DNA of 64,000 nucleotides, taken from assembly GCF_028679125.1 (NCBI RefSeq), contig NZ_JAJRCG010000010.1, positions 1-64,000 on the forward strand, in the 5' to 3' direction. Origin of the DNA: Methanoregula sp. (GTDB lineage Archaea; Halobacteriota; Methanomicrobia; Methanomicrobiales; Methanospirillaceae). How positions within the stretch are numbered: the stretch's first letter is position 1; each line of letters begins with the position of its first letter. The position numbers and the translations under genes were made by a program. Positions 51,873-59,198 of the stretch are shown here, piece by piece. The notes beneath the pieces are model-generated. The model was not told where the DNA came from and searched no databases. It saw only the letters and a list, made by a program, of their open reading frames with translations.

Positions 51873-52594
51873 CGATTGTACTGGAAGCACGGAACTTATC
51901 GAAAACCTATGGCGATGTACAGGCTGTGAACACCGTGAGCCTCTCGGTTGAAGAAGGAGCGCTCTTCGGCCTCCTGGGCCCGAACGGCTCCGGCAAGACC
52001 ACAATGATCAGGATGCTGACCGGGCAGACCCGGCCCACCGGTGGCACGGCAACCGTGCTCGGGGTTGACGTGACAAAGGACCCGGTCGGTGTCAGGAGCC
52101 GGGTGGGGATCATCCCCGAACAGGAGACCCCGCCCAGTTTCCTCACTGCGATGGAGTATCTCCGGTTCGTTGCCGCGGTCCGGAAGATCCCGGACATCGA
52201 GACAAAGGCGGACTGGTGGTTCGACTTCCTCGACTTTGCCGACAAGAAGAATGTGCTCTGCAAGGATCTCTCGCGGGGCACCCGGCAGAAACTGATGTTC
52301 ACGCAGGCGTTCATCCATGAGCCGGCACTTGCTTTGATTGACGAGCCGCTGATCAACTTCGACCCGATCATGCAGGACCTCGTCAAGGAGTACCTCGCGG
52401 GCTACGTGAAGAAGGGAAAGACGATCTTCATCTCCACCCACATTCTCGAAGTGGCCGAGGAGATCTGCTCGGGTTTCGCGATCCTCCACAAGGGGACCCT
52501 GCTCCACACCGGTCCGGTCGCCGACCTGACCGGCAGGGGCGAGCACCTGCCCGCCTTCTTCCTCTCGCTCGTCCGGAAGGATCACCATGCTTGA
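51869..52594 (+). CDS. ABC transporter ATP-binding protein
   Basis: A 241-residue ABC-2-type ATPase: Walker A GPNGSGKTT, signature LSRGTRQK (a variant of LSGGQ), Walker B LALIDEPLINFDP and the switch STHI. It overlaps TetR by 4 bases and the permease by 8, so it is coupled to both. Confidence 0.91.
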   Translation: MTIVLEARNLSKTYGDVQAVNTVSLSVEEGALFGLLGPNGSGKTTMIRMLTGQTRPTGGTATVLGVDVTKDPVGVRSRVGIIPEQETPPSFLTAMEYLRFVAAVRKIPDIETKADWWFDFLDFADKKNVLCKDLSRGTRQKLMFTQAFIHEPALALIDEPLINFDPIMQDLVKEYLAGYVKKGKTIFISTHILEVAEEICSGFAILHKGTLLHTGPVADLTGRGEHLPAFFLSLVRKDHHA

Positions 52595-53993
52595 ACTCTT
52601 CCATGCCATGATGAAGGAGGAGTGGCGGATCCATTCCACGATGTTCGGCAGCCTCTCGTTTGCCCTCTTCCCGGTCATGATCTTCGGGATCGCGTTCATG
52701 GGCGCGTTTCTCGTCCCGCTGATGCAGACAACGCTCCCCGCAGGCAACCTGACGCTGATCCTCCACGCGAGCTACCTGATGCTCGGGATCATGGTCGGCG
52801 GGTTCGGCCTCCTGGGGAACGAGGTGATGAACCGCAGGTTCGGCCAGGCAAGCCTGCTCGCCTATTCTGCCCGGAGCCTCCCGCTCAAAGAATCGTTTAT
52901 CTTTTCGAACTTCGTTGTCAAGGACACGGTCTACTACTTCTTCCTCTGGGTCCTGCCCTTCGGCCTCGGGTACATCATCGCTTCGCCGTTTATCGGGGTC
53001 TCCCTCGCGAGCGCCCTGCTTCTCCTCCTCACGCTCACGCTCGCGTTCCTCTTCGGCCTCTGCGCTGTCTTCTTCCTCTCCACGGTCTATGCCCGATCGC
53101 GCCCGGCGCTCTGGCTCATCCTCCTTGCTGTTGTTGCAGGAGGGGCCGGCCTTGCCGTGGTGACCGGTACGAACCCGGCGCTCTTCTTCCCGCCGCTTCT
53201 CCTCAACCATGCATTCACGTGGACGAACCTGATCGGTTCCTGCGCCATCCTCGCGATCCTCTTCGGGGTCGCAATTGCGCTCTTCAACCCGGAGTCCGTG
53301 GGGTCGGAGAAGAATTACCGGAACGCGTTCTCGCCCCTCATGGCCCGGCTCTCGTTCCTCCCGAACCCCCCGCTCGCTGCCAAGGATGCCATCGACCTGT
53401 ACCGGAGCGGGAGCCTCATAGGCCAGACGCTCTTCTCGTTCATCCTTCCCCTCGCGGTGATCTGGTTCTTCCTCTCGCTGCTGGGCCCGTACTTCCCGCC
53501 GCACGGCTTGCTCTTCATCTTCGCGATCACCACCGGCGTTATCGCGTCCACGATGTACACGTGGGTCACGATGTTCGACAACTTCGGGCCGTACGCCTGC
53601 CTGCCCGTTGCGGTCAGCACGCTGATCGCGGGAAAGCTCACCACCTTCACGATACTCCAGCTGCTGCCGGCCATCTTCATCGCGGTCGTTGCGATCCTCT
53701 CCGGTGAGATCGCGTTCCTCGTCCCCGCAGTAGTTCTCGGCCTCGCGGTTTCGTTCTATGCCGTTGCGGTCATGGCCTGGCTCTGCGGACTCTCTCCCAA
53801 CGTGCTGGTCTATGATGTGAAGGTGCTTGCCCTGTATCTCATCCTTGTGGGGATTGTGATCGTGCTCTTTACTGCCGCAGCGTTTGCGAACCCGTATTTC
53901 GCTCTTGCCTCGCTGATCCTCGCGGTGCCGGCATGGTGGTTCGTACAGAAGGCGAAGGTCCGGTGGGATGCGGTGGATCCGGCGGGGTTCTGA
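52587..53993 (+). CDS. ABC-2 type permease, large
   Basis: A 468-residue membrane protein with about 12 spans; the first half holds two helices before a large loop at 60-110, and the second half repeats six hydrophobic segments. No catalytic motif other than transport. It is the likely efflux partner of the ATPase 51869-52594. The stop at 53993 ends the operon. The reductase and the exporter together suggest disposal of a toxic aldehyde, ketone or antibiotic, but no substrate can be named. Confidence 0.85.
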   Translation: MLELFHAMMKEEWRIHSTMFGSLSFALFPVMIFGIAFMGAFLVPLMQTTLPAGNLTLILHASYLMLGIMVGGFGLLGNEVMNRRFGQASLLAYSARSLPLKESFIFSNFVVKDTVYYFFLWVLPFGLGYIIASPFIGVSLASALLLLLTLTLAFLFGLCAVFFLSTVYARSRPALWLILLAVVAGGAGLAVVTGTNPALFFPPLLLNHAFTWTNLIGSCAILAILFGVAIALFNPESVGSEKNYRNAFSPLMARLSFLPNPPLAAKDAIDLYRSGSLIGQTLFSFILPLAVIWFFLSLLGPYFPPHGLLFIFAITTGVIASTMYTWVTMFDNFGPYACLPVAVSTLIAGKLTTFTILQLLPAIFIAVVAILSGEIAFLVPAVVLGLAVSFYAVAVMAWLCGLSPNVLVYDVKVLALYLILVGIVIVLFTAAAFANPYFALASLILAVPAWWFVQKAKVRWDAVDPAGF

Positions 53994-54127
53994 ATCTTTT
54001 TTTAGAAACAAAATTTAGTGTACATTCGTACGTGCTGGCGCCGGAAGAAATTGCGACTGAAGATGTCGCATCCCTCGGTCCAGCCCCCACAAGATCCATC
54101 CTGTTGTGAACCAAAAAAAAAGGAAAT

Positions 54128-54313
54128 GTGTCTGAAAAAACAGACTTTAATGAGAATGACCATGCGGTACTCTCCTTCTCTCCTGTGGGATATGATCGCG
54201 AATACTTTTCCGGGATATTTTCACGGAACGGGGCTGTATTAGATTTGCACATTGGCTCATCGAGTACAGCCCCTTCATTACAGAACACCAAAACAACAAC
54301 CCGGGAACGTTGA
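54128..54313 (+). CDS. Possible small protein (61 aa), low confidence
   Basis: GTG 54128 with AAGGA six bases before opens a 61-residue frame that ends inside the left 22-bp repeat. The product (SEKTDFNENDHAVLSFSP and so on) is polar with no recognised domain. The right-hand copy of the repeat preserves the same last codons (ATTRER then stop) after a shortened, partly similar frame. Either a small gene whose end was duplicated or chance. It could be part of a transferred element. Confidence 0.25.
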   Translation: MSEKTDFNENDHAVLSFSPVGYDREYFSGIFSRNGAVLDLHIGSSSTAPSLQNTKTTTRER

Positions 54314-54315
54314 GG
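54294..54315. repeat. 22-bp direct repeat, left copy
   Basis: Begins CAACAACCCGGG and ends ACGTTGAGG. Identical to 55261-55282. Both copies are preceded 40-46 bases upstream by TGGCTCATCGA, so the similarity extends in degenerate form to about 60-80 bases. The pair frames the methyltransferase gene. Confidence 0.85.
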
Positions 54316-54407
54316 ATGATGTGTGATAGTTAAAACCCCTGCCAACTACTCCTGTCACGAAGGATATATTCCGGTTATTACATAATTTAGTAAAAGGAGT
54401 GTGTGCA

Positions 54408-55154
54408 TTGGACATCCCACGTATCTTCACCATTACCGAAAGTGCTCACCGCATCCATAATCCGTTCACACCGGAAAAGCTCGCTACTCTCGGAGCAGCG
54501 TTGCGCCTAGAACCGGGGGCTCGTGTACTCGACCTCGGCAGCGGTTCGGGCGAGATGCTGTGCACCTGGGCACGCGATTACGGAATCACCGGCGTCGGCA
54601 TCGACATGAGCCCGGTGTTCACCGAACAGGCGAAACTCCGGGCTGAAGAACTTGGAGTCGCCGATCGGGTCGGGTTCATCCACGGCGACGCTGCCGGCTA
54701 CGTTGCCGACGAAAAAGTCGGGGTGGCAGCCTGTCTCGGTGCCACGTGGATCGGCGGGGGGGTCGCCGGCACTATCGGGCTTCTGGCGAAGAGTCTCTGT
54801 CCCGGAGGAATCATCCTCATCGGCGAGCCCTACTGGCGGCAGTTACCCCCGTCGGAAGACGTTGCCAGGGGATGCGGTGCCCATTCTGTCTCCGACTTTC
54901 TCATGCTCCCGGAACTTCTCGCGTCTTTTAACGACCTCAACTACGATGTTGTGGAAATGGTTCTGGCTGACCAGGACGGCTGGGACAGGTACGAAGCGGC
55001 CAAGTGGCTCACCATGCGCCGATGGCTCGACGCGAATCCCGACGACGACTTCGCGAAAGAAGTCAGGGCCAGCCTGACATCGGAACCACCACGCTACGCC
55101 GCATACACGCGTGAATACCTTGGATGGGGTGTGTTCGCGCTGATGGCGCGGTGA
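54408..55154 (+). CDS. SAM-dependent methyltransferase, between direct repeats
   Basis: A 248-residue class I methyltransferase: motif I RVLDLGSGSGEMLCTW, acidic VGIDMSPVF, motif III GFIHGDA and motif IV VGVAACLGATWIGGG, then CPGGIILIGEPYW. The pattern resembles bacterial small-molecule methyltransferases. AAGGAG at 54394-54399 best fits the TTG at 54408; a GTG at 54399 overlaps that site. Arginine codons are mixed (CGC, CGA, AGG), unlike the CGG-rich neighbours. It is flanked by perfect 22-bp direct repeats, so it may be a recent arrival. Confidence 0.8.
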   Translation: MDIPRIFTITESAHRIHNPFTPEKLATLGAALRLEPGARVLDLGSGSGEMLCTWARDYGITGVGIDMSPVFTEQAKLRAEELGVADRVGFIHGDAAGYVADEKVGVAACLGATWIGGGVAGTIGLLAKSLCPGGIILIGEPYWRQLPPSEDVARGCGAHSVSDFLMLPELLASFNDLNYDVVEMVLADQDGWDRYEAAKWLTMRRWLDANPDDDFAKEVRASLTSEPPRYAAYTREYLGWGVFALMAR

Positions 55155-55260
55155 TGTGAGGCAGTTGGGTACTGGGCGGATTGTCAACTGCCGTGGTGGC
55201 TGAGCTACACCCGGTGGCTCATCGAAGTCTGAGTTCATGTTTACTTTCGGAACATCCGTG

Positions 55261-55282
55261 CAACAACCCGGGAACGTTGAGG
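55261..55282. repeat. 22-bp direct repeat, right copy
   Basis: Identical to 54294-54315, 967 bases away. Lies in the 290-base gap after the methyltransferase, which otherwise holds no gene. Confidence 0.85.
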
Positions 55283-55442
55283 CTGTGGGGAATATATAAA
55301 ACACTAATCTAACAGCCCCCGGCATTTTGTAGTACATCGGTGGGGGGTGAAAATATCCCCGCGTGCCGGGATATCAGCGCATGAACCATGGTATCGTCAA
55401 CAAAAAAAGAGAGAAATTTTTTCCCCGGTTCACCCGGGAAAC

Positions 55443-55667
55443 TTATGCGGAGTCAGCGACTTCGATCTTGATGATCTCGGAATGAACGGATGCAATGGTT
55501 TTATGCAGTTCCTCATTCTGGGCTTCCCGCACCACTTCAATTGCCTCCCGGATACTGGCAATGGCCTCACCCTGAGTGTTGCCATAACCACGGGCGGACG
55601 GGATCTCCACGCAACGGGCAGTGAAACCGCCCTTCTCGTGGGACTCCGTTATGATGGTGTAGTGCAT
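55443..55667 (-). CDS. HicB-like antitoxin-type protein, unpaired
   Basis: A 74-residue HicB-like protein: YTIITESHEKGGFTARCVEIP, GNTQGEAIASIREAIEV, a partial RNase H-like fold. HicB normally pairs with HicA, a small mRNA-cleaving toxin; no HicA-like ORF lies next to it. Many solo HicB-like proteins exist in archaea, so it may be a regulator rather than an antitoxin. There is no DNA-binding domain at the C terminus. Confidence 0.8.
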   Translation of the reverse strand: MHYTIITESHEKGGFTARCVEIPSARGYGNTQGEAIASIREAIEVVREAQNEELHKTIASVHSEIIKIEVADSA

Positions 55668-55791
55668 GATTGTACAAAAATGACGGGTTCATTTACAAAG
55701 TTTCTGGTTGAAACGGCCCGTTCCGGGCAGGAAACCGGTAAAATACGGGAGACCCGAACGACAAAACCGGGCCTTGAGGGATCACGCCCGT

Positions 55792-56718
55792 TCAGATCTC
55801 AGTCTCGATCCGGCGCTGTGCAAGCTCGCAGTACCGGGTATCGATCTCGATCCCGACGCCCTGCCGGTTGCACCGTCCTGCGGCAACCAGCGTGCTCCCG
55901 CTTCCCATGAACGGGTCGAGCACCGTGTCCCCAACAAACGAGAACAGTTTCATGCACCGGCAGGGCAGCTCAAGGGGAAACGGTGCCGGGTGCCCGATCT
56001 TCTTCTTGCTCTCGCCATTGAATGTCCAGAGGCCGTTGGTCCAGGCCATGAACTCCTCTTTCGTAATGTCCGATTCGCGGGATCCGCTCGTCTTCTTCCA
56101 CGAGTCCTTGTAAAGAACCACGATCAACTCGACCGGCGCGATCACGTACGGCGCTGAAGCGCTCGCCCATGACCCCCACGCGGTCCGGCGCGAGATGTTC
56201 CCCTCGTTCCAGATGATCGTTGAGTGGTAGGAGAAGCCCGCCTCTTTTGCAATGGTCGTAAGGTCTGCCCCCACGCTCTGCTGACCGCCCTTGTTCTTGT
56301 CAAGCGGGATGTTTAAGCAGAACCGGCCGTCGGCTTTCAGCCACCCGTGGCACCGCTTCATCCACCGGGACGAGAAATCCAGGTACTCTGCATAGGAGCC
56401 CCGGTCATCGTGGGAATTGTACGGGATGTCCACATTGTAGGGAGGTGACGTGACCACGAGGTCGATGCCCGCCTTTGCGATCTTTCTGGTGGCAAAGAGA
56501 TCTTCGTTGATGATCGCGGATCGATCGGTCCGGAAGAAATAGTCCTTTGCCACGCAGGTATCCTCAGGTAATTTGTGTCTGCCCGAGGTATAGTAGTTCG
56601 CTCGTACGGACATTCCCTGTGCCGGGTGGGGATCTCTTTGCACTGTACCGTTGCTCGTGAGAACGGGAAACTGGTATTGATCTAACCCCGCGGTTATACG
56701 AATAACCGCTGCCATCAT
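55792..56718 (-). CDS. Site-specific DNA methyltransferase (N4/N6 amino type), unpaired
   Basis: A 308-residue DNA methyltransferase. The catalytic VVTSPPYNVDIPY precedes DPFMGSGSTLVAAGR (SAM site), the order of the beta class (TSPPY before motif I). It methylates an exocyclic amino group of A or C. No restriction endonuclease, specificity subunit or other R-M gene is nearby, so it is probably an orphan used for regulation or protection. Start uncertain: ATG 56718/56715 with no RBS; GTG 56745 or ATG 56613 are other options. Confidence 0.85.
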   Translation of the reverse strand: MMAAVIRITAGLDQYQFPVLTSNGTVQRDPHPAQGMSVRANYYTSGRHKLPEDTCVAKDYFFRTDRSAIINEDLFATRKIAKAGIDLVVTSPPYNVDIPYNSHDDRGSYAEYLDFSSRWMKRCHGWLKADGRFCLNIPLDKNKGGQQSVGADLTTIAKEAGFSYHSTIIWNEGNISRRTAWGSWASASAPYVIAPVELIVVLYKDSWKKTSGSRESDITKEEFMAWTNGLWTFNGESKKKIGHPAPFPLELPCRCMKLFSFVGDTVLDPFMGSGSTLVAAGRCNRQGVGIEIDTRYCELAQRRIETEI

Positions 56719-56791
56719 GTCAATATTATTAACGAGCTCTCCCACTTTTGGGAAGTGATTCGATTATCACGGTATATGAGGTGAACAAAGA

Positions 56792-57589
56792 GTGGTTTTG
56801 AGAAATGTGAAAGGAGTACTCCGGGCAGTGGCGTGCCTTCTCATCCTGATGCTTATCGTGCCGTATGTTTCGGCAACCGTTGACAGTGACACTATCCCGA
56901 AGAGTAACGATCCGAATGCTGAGGACCAGCCGGAAGCGATCGCATCCCTCAAAACCCATGTCGCCTTTGTCAGTGAATCGCTGGATGCCCGCATGGATGG
57001 CACGATCCAGTACATCAACACGATCAGCAACGGGACCGGTGCGATAACCCTCCGGGAGATCCATGATGACTATCTCGTGACCGCATCATCGATTCCCCTC
57101 ATGCAGACCGCTGCCGAGATCACCGAGGCCCGCGAGATCCTCAACAGCAAAACCCGGGAATTTTCCGAAGAAACCAAGGCCCGGATGATAGAGTTCAACG
57201 GGAACAGCACGGCACAGAAAGCCAGGATCCGCGAATCCGTGAATGCGAGCAGTTTTGCACGTTCAACCAACGATACCCGTGTGCTCTCGCTCCGGAATGA
57301 ATCCTCCCGGCTGACCGTGTTTAACCTGGAATCCCACGATCGCACGCTCACCCTCCGCACTCTCGGGAAGCAGGGCATCGATACAACGGTTGCGAAAAAC
57401 CTGTCGCAGCAGATCGATGCACAGCGATCCAACCTCACTGCCGCCCTGACCAGCAAATCGTCAGCAGCACTGAAGATCACCAACGCCAGGATCAAGGATC
57501 TCACCCACCAGTTCCGCGAGACCGTTGCAGATTCGCGCGCCGCGTGGGAACTCGATATGAAGCGCAGTACGATGATGGCAATACCCTGA
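56792..57589 (+). CDS. Secreted helical protein of unknown function
   Basis: A 265-residue exported protein with a signal peptide (residues 1-28, ending VSA). The mature part is strongly helical and Ser/Thr/Asn-rich (many NxS/T sites), with long amphipathic runs such as EITEAREILNSKTREFSEETKARM and LSQQIDAQRSNLTAALTS, so it should form coiled coils. No family recognised. GTG 56792 is seven bases after AGGTGA. The N-glycosylation-like sites suggest an extracellular place. Confidence 0.7.
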   Translation: MVLRNVKGVLRAVACLLILMLIVPYVSATVDSDTIPKSNDPNAEDQPEAIASLKTHVAFVSESLDARMDGTIQYINTISNGTGAITLREIHDDYLVTASSIPLMQTAAEITEAREILNSKTREFSEETKARMIEFNGNSTAQKARIRESVNASSFARSTNDTRVLSLRNESSRLTVFNLESHDRTLTLRTLGKQGIDTTVAKNLSQQIDAQRSNLTAALTSKSSAALKITNARIKDLTHQFRETVADSRAAWELDMKRSTMMAIP

Positions 57590-57625
57590 TTTTGGGGCAA
57601 CACCTTTTTTTGACGAAGAGCCGGA

Positions 57626-58144
57626 ATGTTCTGTATGCCCGGTTCCTGCGATAGTCCAGCACGCCATACCTATGCTCCGGTTGGTGTGATCCACACACCC
57701 TACCATGACATTGCCGGTATGCCCATCCAGCCGAACGGCGCACGGGGCACCCGGGGGACCGTTGAGATCCTCGCACCGTTCCGTGAAGGCCTCCGCGATC
57801 TTGACGGGTTCGAACGGGTGATCCTGATCTACGCGTTCCACCAGTGCGCCGGCCACAGCCTCACGGTCATTCCGTTTCTTGACACAACGCCCCGCGGCAT
57901 CTTTGCCACCCGGTCGCCGAAACGCCCCAACGCGATCGGGCTCTCGATCGTCCGGCTCCTTGGCGTGGATGTGGCCGCCGGGATGCTGACCATTGAAGAT
58001 GTTGACGTGCTGGATGGGACGCCGCTCCTCGATCTCAAGCCGTATGTCCCGGCATTCGATTCCCATCCCGGTTCACGGTGCGGGTGGCTCGGAGCGGTTG
58101 CCGGCAATGCGGAGACCGCCCGGTCGGATGACCGGTTCCGGTAA
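57626..58144 (+). CDS. trmO: tRNA N6-methyltransferase TrmO
   Basis: A 172-residue TrmO/YaeB, which methylates N6-threonylcarbamoyladenosine at tRNA position 37. Motifs: YAPVGVIHTPY, RGTRGTVEILAPFREGLRDLDGFERV, FATRSPKRPNAIGLS and DLKPYVPAFD, the classic UPF0066 pattern. ATG 57626 or 57635 can start it. Confidence 0.9.
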   Translation: MFCMPGSCDSPARHTYAPVGVIHTPYHDIAGMPIQPNGARGTRGTVEILAPFREGLRDLDGFERVILIYAFHQCAGHSLTVIPFLDTTPRGIFATRSPKRPNAIGLSIVRLLGVDVAAGMLTIEDVDVLDGTPLLDLKPYVPAFDSHPGSRCGWLGAVAGNAETARSDDRFR

Positions 58145-58197
58145 CCCGCCTTACCGCAACACTCATCAGTACGCAGTTCAAAGGAATCCTCATCACC

Positions 58198-58557
58198 ATG
58201 TACTGGTACCCGTTCACCACTAAGGAGGCCATGCTTCTCCTGTTGGTCTTTATGATGAGCGGTGTCTTCTCCTACCTCCAGCAGTATTTCGTTCCCCCCT
58301 CCCTGATCCCGTATACCTATGTGCTGTTCCTCCTGCTCCTCCTCTTGGCCTACTTTCCCGTTGTGCGGCCTGCCGATCCCCTGGCGCTGGCACGGTTCCT
58401 TTCCGTCCTTCTCGGGGTAATCTATGCCGCGATGATCCTGTTACGGGAGTTTGTCATCCGGCAGAACTATTCCCCGGGCAGCGTTGTTATCATTGCCGGT
58501 GCAATCATTGCTCCGCTCGTGGCCGGCTGGCTCTACCACCTGGCTGCGAACCGGTAA
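58198..58557 (+). CDS. Small membrane protein of unknown function
   Basis: A 119-residue protein with four hydrophobic segments at about 9-25, 35-53, 63-80 and 92-113. AAGGA lies about 11 bases before the ATG. No family recognised; no partner is evident. Confidence 0.65.
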   Translation: MYWYPFTTKEAMLLLLVFMMSGVFSYLQQYFVPPSLIPYTYVLFLLLLLLAYFPVVRPADPLALARFLSVLLGVIYAAMILLREFVIRQNYSPGSVVIIAGAIIAPLVAGWLYHLAANR

Positions 58558-58624
58558 CCCGTTCCAGCATCTGTTTTTTTCACAATCCTTATCCCGCAGC
58601 GCACCCGAGATCAGCTGACAGATC

Positions 58625-59110
58625 ATGGCAACACGGGAAATAACGAAGAGCATACCCGGTATCCTCCGCCCGTTCAAGGCGTTCGTGCAGGGCCTGGGCT
58701 TAAAAGACGGGGACCAGATCGTGTATTACGGCTGCGTGGGGACCTGCACGCCGTTTGTCGAGCTCAATGCGGTTGCGGTCCGGGGCCTTCACGTGGAGCA
58801 GGTTTTTGTGCCCCTGCTCGATGAGACAAAGGCAAAAAAGATCCAGTATGTCGAGGACGTGGGGATGCAGGTCTCCGGTGGCCCCGTAACGCTCAACCCG
58901 AAACTGCTGGTGTTCATGGGCGGGCTTGCCATGCCGATGATGCCGGTGACGAAAGAGCAGGTGCGGGATCTTGCCCGGAAGCATGCCGGGGCAAAGGTGG
59001 CAGGCGTCTGTTTCATGAGCATGTTCGAGAAGGCCGGCTGGCTGGACACCGTGGACTTCGACCTGCTGATCGATGCAACGCTCGACCCGGTTGTCGTGAC
59101 AACAAAGTAA
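58625..59110 (+). CDS. DUF2124 family protein
   Basis: A 161-residue methanogen protein. Pattern: GDQIVYYGCVGTCTPFVELNAVAVRG, PLLDETKAKKIQYVEDVGMQ, NPKLLVFMGGLAMPMMPV, and VAGVCFMSMFEKAGW, which fits DUF2124, a family found in methanogens and of unknown function. The Cys in GTCTP may matter. Confidence 0.75.
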   Translation: MATREITKSIPGILRPFKAFVQGLGLKDGDQIVYYGCVGTCTPFVELNAVAVRGLHVEQVFVPLLDETKAKKIQYVEDVGMQVSGGPVTLNPKLLVFMGGLAMPMMPVTKEQVRDLARKHAGAKVAGVCFMSMFEKAGWLDTVDFDLLIDATLDPVVVTTK

Positions 59111-59198
59111 CTCCCAAAGAGACACCTGTTCCGGGAAACGCCTGCCTCCATGGGTAAGGACGATACCTATTTTCTCCCATGCGCCGAAATCTGTATAC

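Larger units (their letters stand above)
53994..54407. other. Intergenic region with repeat and possible small ORF
   Basis: About 410 bases. It contains the left copy of a 22-bp direct repeat (54294-54315) and a possible small ORF (54128-54313). Promoter-like A/T-rich DNA (AAGGATATATT, 54360) lies upstream of the methyltransferase gene. Confidence 0.5.

Noticed and set aside
52428..54011. A 527-residue open frame on the minus strand opposite the ABC permease
   Set aside because: Extremely rich in Glu, Arg and Asp with no hydrophobic core, as expected for the antisense of a high-GC membrane-protein gene. It has no ribosome-binding site.
54294..55282. Insertion sequence around the methyltransferase
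   Set aside because: No transposase and the repeats are direct, not inverted. Only a repeat-flanked gene can be claimed.
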